Source of the DNA: Takakia lepidozioides
Lineage: Eukaryota; Streptophyta; Takakiopsida; Takakiales; Takakiaceae
Length of the DNA: 64,000 nucleotides
Assembly: GCA_030704615.1 (NCBI GenBank)
Contig: CM060734.1
Span: 15,810,001 to 15,874,000, forward strand
Reading direction: 5' to 3'
Positions 1 to 12,180 of this stretch are shown here, in pieces. The notes under the pieces were generated by a model. It saw only the letters and a program-made list of their open reading frames with translations. It was not told the DNA's origin and searched no databases. Position 1 is the stretch's first letter. Each line of letters opens with the position of its first letter. Both the position numbers and the translations under genes were made by a program.

Positions 1-2519
1 ATTGTGGGATGTGCAGAATTGTCCAATCCGTCTCTACTGGACCGAGCAGTCTGCAATGGCTGGGTCTGAGGAACCGGAAATGCATGGGCCGGGATGTCTG
101 TGCGTTGCACCATTCGAAATCTTGCTGCAGATAGAGCATCCGCCTCATTCTGAGAGAGGCTGCAACCCGGTGCAACAGGCCAGACGCCCGGAGGCTCCGG
201 CATTCCCTGAATCCCGTACTTGGGCTTGCCAAATACACAGGTCATTATGTCGTGCCTACAGAACCAAAATGTCTGCGTTGTGGCGTGAGCAAATGTGGGA
301 GTCAAAAATTTGCCGCTGAAACAAGGTGCAGGTACAGCACCGTGTGGGTTCCTCCGAATCATCTCACCACAGCGTGCTCTCGTATCCACCCGGATGGCGC
401 AACACTTCCCTCGAAATGCCGGCAATGTCCTCGCAATTCTCCACTGTGACTCCGACACTCTTGTCTCCACAATGGGAATGTTGTATTGCTTTACTACAGA
501 TGGCTCGTTATGTTGCCGGGGCACGTGCCCTGTGCTCAAAGGAGATGGCGATCTTGAACGTGCAGGACTTGCGGTGCTCGACGAGACCTCCTCGGACAAC
601 ATCACCGGACCACGAGGGAGCGTGCGAATATTCTTGTCAGCTCGCCATGAATCCTCTTCTCCGCCAGGTGCCTCGTCAAGTCTTCGTCTCACTGGACGGG
701 TATGAACATCTCTTTCCAAATGTTGGCCTCTTCGCAGCAATGGCGTGTCCCCGAAGGCCCTCTCGCAAGGCCGCCGCCCACTTCCGAGGATTCTTCGATC
801 TGGAGGCAGTCCGCATCAGCATTTCCTGCCTGTCCGGCCCAAGCCCCACTGTTTCCCTTTCAAGAACTCGTTGTACCTGCATTGCTGCATAATTGACCTC
901 ACAATGTCCTCCGTTGTGGCAGTGAGGATGTCCACCAGATGCGCCGCAGAGGAGGCACGCCAGGAAGAGTGCACTGATTCGACCATGTTTGGTGTCGTGG
1001 GCATGTCGGTGTCGGAGTCGAGACACATTTCCTGCACAAGCACATGTTCAGGTTACAAGCAAGTTACAAATATAGCCAAGAATAATATCCAACGGGACGC
1101 GAATTCGTGCAACTCACCTCCCGCATATAGTCGCCGAACTGGAGGAAACGATAATGCCACCATGCTAGCCAACTGACCATTGCTCCTTCGTCTGATTTCC
1201 TTACAGCACCTGACGATGTCCACCAAGCCCGTATGCATGCAAACTGTGTCTCTGCATCATCCAAGGTGGGAGCGCGCTTCCACGCAAGGCACATGGAACG
1301 GTGCTCCTCTCTGAAATCTGGCGCCACGAGCCTGGTTGTGTACTGCGAAAGGCTCTGCAGAAAATGGAACCCACAAGATCTCTCCTTGCCTTCCATGGGA
1401 ACATTGGGGTCTTGCCCGTACACCCTTCGGATGGCAGCCCAATTTGCTTGTGCGTTGTCCGCCATGAAACCACGGAAATTGGGAGGGGGCAATCCCGCCT
1501 TGGCCATCTGTTCGTTTATTCCCTGCCAAAGAAGCATCTCCGATTGTGTGTCCTCTCTTTTCATCTCACAAATAGCAATTGTCATTAGCATCCTGCAGTG
1601 GGTGTCGTAGACATGTGCACCCATTGTCACCCACTGGTGATTTGTAATTCGCTTGATATGGTCGAACATGACCCAACTGTTTGACAAGTTCCCACTCGTC
1701 ATCCTGTCGACCAGTTCGACGCCACTGCCAGGTCCACACGTGGACATTTTGAATACGAAACAACGATCTGCCTCAGTCCCTTGTCCTGGAAACCTACTTC
1801 CATGAATGTAGTCATATCCACATTGTCGCTTCACCTCCAGAATGGAGTGCATATCCGAGCCACGCCCAATTTTCTGTTTGCATGAGACAATGTGGTTTCG
1901 GACATTCGGTGAACATACGTGGGACACCGACTCCAGCAATGCCTCCATTTCCTTCTCGTCGAGAGGAACTCTATCGGAGCCGTCTTCCGACATAATTCTG
2001 GCCAATGCCATCTTCCGACATAATTCTGGCCAATGCCATCTTATGGGCGGCTTGGAGCTGTATCTGTTTGGGTTTGGCACCCGGTCTCAACTTAACCTCC
2101 TCCTGAACGAGCTGCTCTGCTTCGTGGGCAGCCTCCCGCGAGTTCCCCCTCGCCAATTTGTGACAATGGGAACCAACGTGTATGCAAGCTCGGGTGAGGT
2201 CAGGGAAACGGTGCAACACATAGAACTGCTTGGCATTACAAACAGACATGCAGTGTGGTGGTTCTTTGCAATGCGCACACTTAAATGTGGAGTTCGGAAC
2301 CTTCTCCTGAGCTCGAAATGGTTGGTGAGCTGTGCCTGTCCAATCGGTCTCGTTCCTGTGACCTCTGGATTTAAAGTGGAAGCAAATTGGGGAGAAACAC
2401 CGCAACGCGCCCGCACAAACAACGTAGCGCACCCGCACACCATCCAGCATCTTCATGCTGGTGGTTTTGGTAACGCACCAAGGATGACCGTCATGTTTTC
2501 TATCCATATCTGTCAACAT
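1..2519 (-). pseudogene. MULE-family transposase, copy 1 (broken; runs off window start)
   Basis: Read from 2519 downward. The N-terminal part (2519 to about 2045) has a Cys/His cluster (RYVVCAGALRC, FKCAHCKEPPHC, HVGSHCHKL) that looks like a DNA-binding zinc domain. The central part (about 2040-1118) is a MULE-type transposase core: a MLMTIAICEM strand, then FMADNAQANWAAI with its conserved Asp, then RSCGFHF. An 86-bp GT-AG intron lies at 1032-1117, in phase 0 after DYMRE. The next exon (MCLDSDTDMP onward) is acidic, and a second Cys-containing region (FWFC-like) reaches toward position 1. A 28-bp tandem duplication (1984-2011 and 2012-2039) shifts the frame. Compared with copy 2, single-base changes near 845 and 750 shift it again. 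It is therefore inactive. By comparison with copy 3, a SWIM finger is expected beyond the window edge. The MULE call rests on recognised motifs, not on a search. Confidence 0.75.
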
Positions 2520-2559
2520 TCCGGACGCCCTCGAGTAGTCGAGCAGAAGGGGAAAGCCA

Positions 2560-4179
2560 AGAAGAGGGCTGGCGGTACAGAGCCTAAAGACACCCCTGGT
2601 TTTGAAGCCATGATGGAATTCTTCACGGCTGTGAGCACGAATTGCAAGAGCACTCGGGGGGGGGGGGGGGGTGAGGTGGAGAGAGCTTGCGACATGATTC
2701 TCCTCGACATTCCAGATGGGGAGCTGCTGGAGGGCCTGGATGGTGTGCCCACCTGGAACAGGTTTACTGAGGACTACTGGAAAGCCGGGTTTGGGCTGGC
2801 GGGGATGCTTCTGGATGACGGTGGATGTGTGGTTGTCATTGCCACGAGAGGGAAGACCACAGAGAATGCGGTGGCAAGGTGGACACCGAAAAGTGTCACC
2901 CCGGTCCTCCTCAGAAAATGGTTCTGCATCAGTACGCAGGGGTTGCGAACAGAGGGCCAAAGTGTAAGTTATCAATCTTTTGCATTCACTTCATATTGTG
3001 GTGTATGTTAAGTAGACCCTGGAGTTGATCCCTTCTTTGTTGGATGTGCAGACATTGGTGTTTGAGGCATATTGCTTTGTGAAGAGAGGGTCTACGTTCA
3101 AATTCCGCAACAACGGTCGTCTTGTTGATGCCGCTGTGGACCCTGTAACCTATGATGTCCTCTACAACTATGTGCCCCACTCTAGTATGCCGAAGGACAC
3201 AAAGACAGGCAAACCGTGGCGGTACAGCTGGACCCGGAGCCCTGCTTTCATCCAAACCCTCATGGAGACGTGCTCGGATGTCCAAGGGCGGATTCTAGAC
3301 CTCACATGCGGCACGGGTAAGCCTTCACGTGCTCAGTTTGTCCCCTGGCCCGACTGCAATTGCATGCCGCAAGCTATTAACCGCCCGCTTTGTTCCTCAG
3401 GTGCTTCAATGTGGGCAGGGACGTTGTCCGACAGGCATGTGTTCGCCTTCGAGCCAGATATTGCCCTCCACAACTCGGAACTTGCAGCGGCTGAACGTCT
3501 GCCGAAAGAGGAAGAGGCATCCTCGGAGGATGAGGAAAAATCTGAGAAGGAGCAAGGGGAGGAAGTTGGGATCGAGGCCGAGGAGCCCCCCGGTTTACGA
3601 GTGAGTGGTGGCATTGTAAGTTGCCTCCAGATTTCATGAGGCACCTCCCTCCGCTCTCTTATTTCATTGAAAACCCTTTCTGGTTGTGCTGGTATTGACA
3701 TTCTTGAAGTGGATTTGTTCTTACTGTAGGATGCCAAGTACTGCCGGAGGGACGTCTACACCGGAGTTCATGGGCAGGAGGAACGTGCCTTTTTTTGCCA
3801 GGGGGATTTCATGCCTAGTCCAGAAAGGGAGTACATCCTTCCTACTTATGCTGCCCGGCTTGCTTCGGTGTCCATTAGGAGGTGTTCCGAACGTAGTCGT
3901 GTACAGCAGATTTTATACGAGGCAAGCCTCAAGAAAATGAAGATGAGGGAGGAGGCAGCAGCTATTAGAGCCCGTTGGGCTCGTAGATTTGTCTTGGATT
4001 CTGCTGAGGAAAGTGGGGGAGAAGACGCAGAAGATTCCCAGGAGGTGAGGTGGACAGTCCCCCAAGGAGAGGACGGGATTTTTGAGAGGCATAGTGGAAC
4101 TGATGCATCACAGAGCTCGGAGGATGAGGGGGATGCGGAAGAAGGTGGGGCAAGTTCCTCGGAGGGTGTAGGAGAGTAG
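2560..4179 (+). CDS. Beta-class DNA amino-methyltransferase-like gene, four exons, 5' end uncertain
   Basis: Exons fit as about 2560-2963, 3052-3316, 3401-3615 and 3730-4179. Each junction has GT donor and AG acceptor signals and the phases agree. Exon 1 carries DMILLDIPDGE, in the position of motif IV (DPPY), followed by a GGCVVVIATRG strand. Exon 2 ends, and exon 3 begins, in a motif X and I arrangement (RSPAFIQTLMETC, then GRILDLTCGTGASMWAG), followed by an acidic strand end (RHVFAFEPD). Catalytic motif before SAM-binding motif is the order of N6-adenine/N4-cytosine methyltransferases of class beta. The C-terminus is long and acidic, with coiled-coil character, and stops at 4177-4179; AATAAA follows at 4243. 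The aromatic residue of DPPY is absent, so catalysis is uncertain. The 5' end abuts the transposase start, and a 16-G run (2656-2671) threatens the frame. It may be a captured, 5'-truncated gene. The SAM-methyltransferase fold is likely; DNA as substrate is inference. Confidence 0.55.
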
Positions 4180-4242
4180 TGGCCATTCCGGCTATGACAG
4201 TTAGAACACACTTGTATAGACGTGGCTTGCCACAAAATTTGC

Positions 4243-4248
4243 AATAAA
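4243..4248 (+). promoter_or_regulatory. Polyadenylation signal of the methyltransferase-like gene
   Basis: A canonical AATAAA hexamer lies 64 bases after the TAG stop of the upstream gene, the usual place for a plant 3' end signal. About 150 bases of unassigned sequence follow before the 3.2-kb repeat begins at 4401. Confidence 0.5.
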
Positions 4249-4400
4249 ATGTTGCATTTCAAGTCCACTGGTGCCACATTCCAACTTCACATGACCCTAT
4301 TTCCGTGCCTCCTAACCCTATTTCCGTGGACTCACAATGGTCTGCTCATGCTTTTTTTTTTTCCGCTCATGCTCATGCCGCTCATGAAATAGCAGCCCCC

Positions 4401-5255
4401 GAAGTAGAGACTAAGGAAGAATCTCCGTGCGATGTAGTTTTATCTTTGGTTAAAAAGCTACAGTCTCTGCTTCCCAAGTCAAGAGAAAATTATATGGACA
4501 AAACATTCATATAGCTGGGCACGTAAGAGTTCATAAATTACAGGTGTTCTTCAACCGATGCCAATAAATTACTGCACATTTTTCCACCATATCAGCCAAC
4601 TTTATGGTTAGAACCGTTTTTCCAAAGGTATGAATAAGATCTTGTGTTCTTCAGCCAGTGGCAGTAGTCTACTGCCCGTGATTCACAACATGAACATGTG
4701 AATAAAAACATTGGCAGCAATCTGCTGCCCATCTTTTTCACCATATCAGCCAGCTTTATGGTTTTAAAACCAGATTTCCTTAAGGTATGAAAAAGGACAT
4801 ATCACGTTACACCTGGGCATTTTTTTAGTGGTGCTATAAAGAGCAAACCCACATCCAGGAGAAGTATTAAAGCCCACGAGTAGGGAAGGCTTTTCATCAT
4901 AAGGGATCTGATGCTGACATAAGGCATCAACTACAAGTTACCAGTTAACAGGAGTAATGTGCATTGACCGGATCATGTAGAAGGTGTACACACATACTCT
5001 AACAGGCTGTTTTACCCGGGCCTAGCTCATAATATCAGTATGCAAGAAACCCATAGATGTTCTTCAAGTAATATCAGCAATGCCTTTCTCTCGTTGTCCA
5101 ATCCGCCAACAAATTTTTGTCGGAGAGGATCATCATACCTTATGAGGGATTTGTTGCTCCACGCTATTGTTATGGAGGTATAGGGGGCTGATACCCCATG
5201 GCTTTCCATTAAAGGTGTTAGTACATCATAGTAAGAAAACTGGAAAATGGCAGGT

Positions 5256-5286
<31 letters not shown>

Positions 5287-7578
5287 TGTACAGAATAAAG
5301 AGGGAAGATACTATGTCTTGTCGGGACATGGACAAGACCAAACAAGATCTTTGTCAAATAAACGACAAATCAGCCTCATAACAAGGCACTATCTAACTTC
5401 ACCTTCCATAGGCAGTATCTTACCTGATAAAAACTCGTGTCATCTTCCTGAAAACACATGAAAAAAAAAATTAGGGTGGGAGGGTGGGATTTCCAAGACA
5501 ACCATCGCCCTAGATTCAGATGTCATTCATCATTGAAGGAGTCTTGTTTTTCTTATAAAACAATCGGGACAAACACCACCTTTGGTACATACCAGATCAA
5601 CATAAACACTTGAGCCTTTGAGAATGAGTTGCAGGTGTTGCAATTCCAAGAGCCCAGCCTGATAATGTAGACCAGCCAGCATGCTATGTCTATGTTCCAT
5701 GAATGCACAAAGGTCTGGATCTGGTTTTCCAATCATCGATCTCCAAAACTCAATCAGAGTGGAGTGCTACAATGAGCATAATCAGAACTTTATAGACAAC
5801 ACCAGCTCAAAGGGTATTCCAAAAGGCTAGTTTGATAAGTTAAACCAGCCCCTATGTATTTTGAAAAAGCCCAACAAGACCACTGCTTGGTATTCTTCCA
5901 AGTCAAGTACAGCTTGGTACTTTCCAAGTTAACATAGTAAAACTGAACCTGTTTCAAATTCAAAGGATGGTTCGCAACCTTAAAACAGGTGTTATGTAAT
6001 CTGAAAAGCCCATCACGCCAGCTGCTTGGTAATCTCCAAGTTAGAACAGTGTAACCAGGGCTGTTTTAAATTTAGAACTCTGACCTCAATGTTCAAAAAG
6101 TATCGCTTGGTACTTACCGTGTTAAATCAGCATAAGAAGGCCTATCTCAAGCATCATTGGATAGCCTTATAAGGTCTGGAGATGGTACTCCAGCAACATA
6201 TCAAAATGCACCCGAAGCTCAGACTGGTATCATGCCAGAAAACTGATTTACAATCAGGTTGAAAACCCCACTAATATGGTGCCAAAGTTCAGACTGGTAT
6301 CATACCAGAAAACTGACTTATAATCAGGTCACAACCCATAAAACCAAAAAGGATTAAGGTTGAGAGGCCGAATCGTATCAGATGCCCCACTGAAGCAGTA
6401 TGTAGCGTCAATCGTCACCATCGCCAAGTCCTTTGATCATCTGCAAACTGGAAAAATACACATCCAGTGAAGACCCTCACCTGTGCCCGTCCCAAAAACC
6501 ACCACATCAAGATGTGTGTCAGTGAGGATGCACGAGGCGAGTAGCAGGTCTTCACAGTTGCTATCCATGTCCAACATGCATTCTACAGTGAGCAAATTGA
6601 TCAAAAGTAAAACATAGATGCGACACCACAAAGAACTTTAATCGTTTGTGGAGTGGGACGCTGCGGCATTCAACACCTGAATCTCAAGAGATCACAGCAG
6701 AATGCAACAAATTGGGATACTTGAGGACAAATTGCATATTTTACAAAGTGCATGATACTTCCCCCATCACCTTATGAGCGCCGCTGCTTCACGAATAAGA
6801 AAGATTGCAGGCAAACAAAGCAGTAGGTCATTTGCCAGTGCGGGAAATGGAAGAGTCTGCCGCCATCGCGCAAGAAAAAACAAAATGCACGCGCATCGTG
6901 ATGCTGGAGCACTCAGCTCAGCCGCCATCGCCATCCTCCAGAGAAAACAAGCACGAGTATCGTGCCGTGCTTAGGGCAGAGAGGCGGTTAGCAAACCATC
7001 CCGCGATTTCATCCACTGGGATGAAATGTTGCACTTCATTAGAGTTACAACTGTCAGGGTAGCATCCAGGATGGATGTAATCCGTCATGGATGAAAAATT
7101 GCAGGCTACATCCTTAGTGGTAAGGCTCGAGACAATAATTCATCAGTCAGGTATTATACCTGGCATATTTTTCATCCGGTATGGATGAAATTCAAAACAT
7201 ATTCCATTAGGGATTAGAAAGAAGGTATTTCCAAACCAGGTAGGCTTAGGAAAATAATTGTTAATCCCAAACAGATAATTGGAGAGAGGGAGAGAGGGGG
7301 CGCCCACCATCCAACCCCTGGTATGGCAGTCCCTTATGGAGTGAGTGTGGTATGCACTCACCCCGTAAGGGAGTGCATACCGGACCCATTCTCATAAGGC
7401 TCTCCCTCTACAATGTAATTCTGTCCTTGGACTTGAATACCAAAAAGATAAAAGGTCTACATTCTCTCTGCCCTCAGATCACGAGTGAACATTGGCATAG
7501 CATAAATCAAACTTGGCGAGAATATAGAGTCATGCCTTTTCCGTCTTACCTCTTATCTTGTCAACAAGCTCTTGTAAA
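4401..7578 (+). repeat. 3.2-kb tandem unit, copy A (forward)
   Basis: The sequence from 4401 recurs from 7579 with almost no differences, so A and B are head-to-tail copies with a period of about 3.2 kb. Small shifts come from a GA microsatellite (5256 onward) and short indels. The unit recurs inverted at 14883-20405 and forward again at 20449-21944. It holds an exon-like series on the minus strand (separate entry) and a hairpin at 7349-7381 with 11-bp arms. Octamers TTTCATCC and GGATGAAA form inverted pairs at 7007-7026 and 7170-7190. No terminal repeats, target duplications or transposase were found. Confidence 0.9.
5139..6582 (-). other. Exon-like series in unit A, unrecognised protein
   Basis: Four blocks on the minus strand join in frame at consensus splice sites: 6482-6582 region (exon end 6481, CACAG|GTGAGG), 5720-5593 (CCAG|AT to CTG|GTATGT), 5447-5424 (TTTTCAG|GAAG to TATCAG|GTAAGA, only 24 nt) and 5239-5139 (TTTTCCAG|TTTTC to ATAAG|GTATGA). 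Together they encode about 118 residues with stretches such as LTDTHLDVVVFGTGT and YYDVLTPLMESHGVSAPYTS. I do not recognise the protein. The first stretch faintly recalls a glycine-rich nucleotide-binding start, and the second recalls endonuclease/phosphatase-fold enzymes; neither is good enough to name. No start codon or terminal exon was identified. It is probably a fragment of a host gene caught in the duplication. The same blocks occur in the other unit copies. Confidence 0.35.
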
Positions 7579-8427
7579 GAAGTAGAGACCAAGGAAGAAT
7601 CTCCGTGCGATGTAGTTTTATCTTTGGTTAAAAAGCTACAGTCTCTGCTTCCCAAGTCAAGAGAAAATTATATGGACAAAACATTCATATAGCTGGGCAC
7701 GCAAGAGTTCATAAATTACAGGTGTTCTTCAACCGATGCCAATAAATTACTGCACATTTTTCCACCATATCAGCCAACTTTATGGTTAGAACCGTTTTTC
7801 CAAAGGTATGAATAAGATCTTGTGTTCTTCAGCCAGTGGCAGTAGTCTACTGCCCGTGATTCACAACATGAACATGTGAATAAAAACATTGGCAGCAATC
7901 TGCTGCCCATCTTTTTCACCATATCAGCCAGCTTTATGGTTTTAAAACCAGATTTCCTTAAGGTATGAAAAAGGACATATCACGTTACACCTGGGCATTT
8001 TTTTAGTGGTGCTATAAAGAGCAAACCCACATCCAGGAGAAGTATTAAAGCCCACGAGTAGGGAAGGCTTTTCATCATAAGGGATCTGATGCTGACATAA
8101 GGCATCAACTACAAGTTACCAGTTAACAGGAGTAATGTGCATTGACCGGATCATGTAGAAGGTGTACACACATACTCTAACAGGCTGTTTTACCCGGGCC
8201 TAGCTCATAATATCAGTATGCAAGAAACCCATAGATGTTCTTCAAGTAATATCAGCAATGCCTTTCTCTCGTTGTCCAATCCGCCAACAAATTTTTGTCG
8301 GAGAGGATCATCATACCTTATGAGGGATTTGTTGCTCCACGCTATTGTTATGGAGGTATAGGGGGCTGATACCCATGGCTTTCCATTAAAGGTGTTAGTA
8401 CATCAGTAAGAAAACTGGAAAATGGCA

Positions 8428-8461
<34 letters not shown>

Positions 8462-10217
8462 TGTGTACAAAAACCACTGAGTACACTGGTCAAGAATAGA
8501 GAGGGAAGATACTATGTCTTGTCGGGACATGGACAAGACCAAACAAGGTCTTTGTCAAATCAACGACAAATCAGCCTCATAACAAGGCACTATCTAACTT
8601 CACCTTCCATAGGCAGTATCTTACCTGATAAAAACTCGTGTCATCTTCCTGAAAACACATGAAAAAAAAATTAGGGTGGGAGGGTGGGATTTCCAAGACA
8701 ACCATCGCCCTAGATTCAGATGTCATTCATCATTGAAGGAGTCTTGTCTTTCTTATAAAACAATCGGGACAAACACCACCTTTGGTACATACCAGATCAA
8801 CATAAACACTTGAGCCTTTGAGAATGAGTTGCAGGTGTTGCAATTCCAAGAGCCCAGCCTGATAATGTAGACCAGCCAGCATGCTATGTCTATGTTCCAT
8901 GAATGCACAAAGGTCTGGATCTGGTTTTCCAATCATCGATCTCCAAAACTCAATCAGAGTGGAGTGCTACAATGAGCATAATCAGAACTTTATAGACAAC
9001 ACCAACTCAAAGGGTATTCCAAAAGGCTAGTTTGATAAGTTAAACCAGCCCCTATGTATTTTGAAAAAGCCCAACAAGACCACTGCTTGGTATTCTTCCA
9101 AGTCAAGTACAGCTTGGTACTTTCCAAGTTAACATAGTAAAACTGAACCTGTTTCAAATTCAAAGGATGGTTCGCAACCTTAAAACAGGTGTTATGTAAT
9201 CTGAAAAGCCCATCACGCCAGCTGCTTGGTAATCTCCAAGTTAGAACAGTGTAACCAGGGCTGTTTTAAATTTAGAACTCTGACCTCAATGTTCAAAAAG
9301 TATCGCTTGGTACTTACCGTGTTAAATCAGCATAAGAAGGCCTATCTCAAGCATCATTGAATAGCCTTATAAGGTCTGGAGATGGTACTCCAGCACCATA
9401 TCAAAATGCACCCGAAGCTCAGACTGGTATCATGCCAGAAAACTGATTTACAATCAGGTTGAAAACCCCACTAATATGGTGCCAAAGTTCAGACTGGTAT
9501 CATACCAGAAAACTGACTTATAATCAGGTCACAACCCATAAAAACCAAAAAGGATTAAGGTTGAGAGGCCGAATCGTATCAGATGCCCCACTGAAGCAGT
9601 ATGTAGCGTCAATCGTCACCATCGCCAAGTCCTTTGATCATCTGCAAACTGAAAAAATACACATCCAGTGAAGACCCTCACCTGTGCCCGTCCCAAAAAC
9701 CACCACATCAAGATGTGTGTCAGTGAGGATGCACGAGGCGAGTAGCAGGTCTTCACAGTTGCTATCCATGTCCAACATGCATTCTACAGTGAGCAAATTG
9801 ATCAAAAGTAAAACATAGATGCGACACCACAAAGAACTTTAATCGTTTGTGGAGTGGGACGCTGCGGCATTCAACACCTGAATCTCAAGAGATCACAGCA
9901 GAATGCAACAAATTGGGATACTTGAGGACAAATTGCATATTTTACAAAGTGCATGATACTTCCCCCATCACCTTATGAGCGCCGCTGCTTCACGAATAAG
10001 AAAGATTGCAGGCAAACAAAGCAGTAGGTCATTTGCCAGTGCGGGAAATGGAAGAGTCTGCCGCCATCGCGCAAGAAAAAACAAAATGCACGCGCATCGT
10101 GATGCTGGAGCACTCAGCTCAGCCGCCATCGCCATCCTCCAGAGAAAACAAGCACGAGTATCGTGCCGTGCTCAGGGCAGAGAGGCAGTTAGCAAACCAT
10201 CCCGCGATTTCATCCAC
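7579..10217 (+). repeat. 3.2-kb tandem unit, copy B (forward, truncated)
   Basis: Direct copy of unit A, ending at 10217 where the sequence passes without a spacer into MULE copy 2. The exon-like blocks lie on the minus strand at 9783-9682, 8920-8793, 8648-8625 and 8414-8317. The last block has a 2-bp deletion (TTACTGATG instead of TTACTATGATG) and one lost C, so its frame is broken. Inverted copy D shares the 2-bp deletion, whereas A, C and E keep the longer form. Confidence 0.9.
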
Positions 10218-12030
10218 GCTGCAGATAGAGCATCCGCCTCATTCCTGAGAGAGGCTGCAACCCGGTGCAACAGGCCAGACGCCCGGAGGCTCCGGCATTC
10301 CCTGAATCCCGTACTTGGGCTTGCCAAATACACAGGTCATTATGTCGTTCCTACAGAACCAAAATGTCAGCGTTGTGGCATGAGCAAATGTGGAAGTCAA
10401 AAATTTGCCGCTGAAACAAGGTGCAGGTACAGCACCGTGTGGGTTCCTCCGAATCATCTCACCACAGCGTGCTCTCGTATCCACCCGGATGGCGCAGCAC
10501 TTCCCTCGAAATGCCGGCAATGTCCTCGCAATTCTCCAGTGTGACTCCGACACTCTTGTCTCCACAATGGGAATGTTGTACTGCTTTACTACAGATGGCT
10601 CGTTATGTTGCTGGGGCACGCGCCCTGTGCTCAAAGGAGATGGCGATCTTGAACGTGCAGGACTTGTGGTGCTCGACGAGACCTCCTCGGGCAACATCAC
10701 GGGACCACGAGGGAGTGTGCGAATATTCTTGTCAGCTCACCATGAATCCTCTTCTCCGCCAGGTGCCTCGTCAAGTCTTCGTCTCACTGGACGGGTATGA
10801 ACATCTCCTTCCAAATGTTGGCCTCTTCGCAGCAATGGCGTGTCCCGAAGGCCCTCTCGCAAGGCCGCCGCCCACTTCCGAGGATTCTTCGATCTAGAGG
10901 CAGTCCGCATCAGCATTTCCTGCCTGTCCGGCCCCAAGCCCCACTGTTTCCCTTTCAAGAACTCGTTGTACCTGCATTGCTGCATAATTGACCTCACAAT
11001 GTCCTCCATTGTGGCAGTGAGGATGTCCACCAGATGCGCCGCAGAGGAGGCACGCCAGGAAGAGTGCACTGATTCGGCCATGTTTGTCGTGGGCATGTCG
11101 GTGTCTGAGTCGAGACACATTTCCTGCACAAGCACATGTTGAGGTTACAAGCAAGTTACAAATATGGCCAAGAATAATATTCAACGGGACGCGAATTCGT
11201 TCAACTCACCTCCCGCATATAGTCGCCGAACTGGAGGAAACGATAATGCCACCATGCTAGCCAAGTGACCATTGCTCCCTCGTCTGATTTCCTTACAGCA
11301 CCTGACGATGTCCACCAAGCCCGTATATATGCAAACTGTGTCTCTGCATCTTCCAAGGTGGGAGCGCGCTTCCACGCAAGGCACATGGAACGGTGCTCCT
11401 CTCTGAAATCTGGCGCCACGAGCCTGGTTGTGTACTGCGAAAGGCTCTGCAGAAAATGGAACCCACAAGATCTCTCCTTGCCTTCCATGAGAACATTGGG
11501 GTCTTGCCCGTACACCCTTCGGATGGCAGCCCAATTTGCTTGTGCGTTGTCCGCCATGAAACCACGGAAATTGGGAGGGGGCAATCCCGCCTTGGCCATC
11601 TGTTCGTTTATTCCCTGCCAAAGAAGCATCTCCGATTGTGTGTCCTCTCCTTTCATCTCACAAATAGCAATTGTCATTAGCATTCTGCAGTGGGTGTCGT
11701 AGACATGTGCACCCATTGTCACCCACCGGTGATTTGTAATTCGCTTGATATGGTCGAACATGACCCAACTGTTTGACAAGTCCCCACTCGTCATCCTGTC
11801 GACCAGTTCGACGCCGCTGCCAGGTCCACACGTGGACATTTTGAATACGAAACAACGATCTGCCTCAGTCCCTTGTCCTGGAAACCTACTTCCATGAATG
11901 TAGTCATATCCACATCGTCGCTTCACCTCCAGAATGGAGTGCATATCCGAGCCACGCCCAATTTTCTGTTTGCATGAGACAATGTGGTTTCGGACATTCG
12001 GTGAACATACGTGGGACACCGACTCCAGCA
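10218..12030 (-). pseudogene. MULE transposase, copy 2 (truncated at both ends)
   Basis: Near-identical to positions 124-1938 of the window. It encodes the transposase core from MLESVSHVC to FGDYMRE, then an 86-bp intron (11124-11209), then the acidic and Cys-containing C-terminal exons (LKGKQWGLGPDRQEML onward). It lacks the N-terminal zinc domain, the 28-bp duplication zone and the adjoining methyltransferase-like gene, because homology stops at 12030. It keeps a base that copy 1 has lost near 845, so its C-terminal frame stays open longer. Both ends are abrupt: one joins unit B at 10217/10218, the other the GC-rich palindromic stretch at 12031. Confidence 0.75.
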
Positions 12031-12180
12031 CAACGACGCAATGGCGTGAGCGCGCAAGCGTACGCTCACGCAGGAGTGACGTGGCGTGAGCGTACGCTCA
12101 CGCCAGCTGACGTGGCGTGAGCCTGCACACACGCTGACGTGGCGTGAGCGTCATGTCAGCATGCTGATGTGGCGGTAAAT
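12031..12180. repeat. GC-rich tandem repeat with a perfect 24-bp palindrome
   Basis: The core GGCGTGAGCG, and its complement CGCTCACGCC, recurs several times in 150 bases, linked by GACGT steps. Positions 12082-12105 form a perfect 24-bp palindrome centred on CGTACG. The stretch lies exactly where MULE copy 2 stops and upstream of the SWIM end of copy 3. It could be a transposon end or a protein-binding array; I cannot tell which. Confidence 0.7.
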
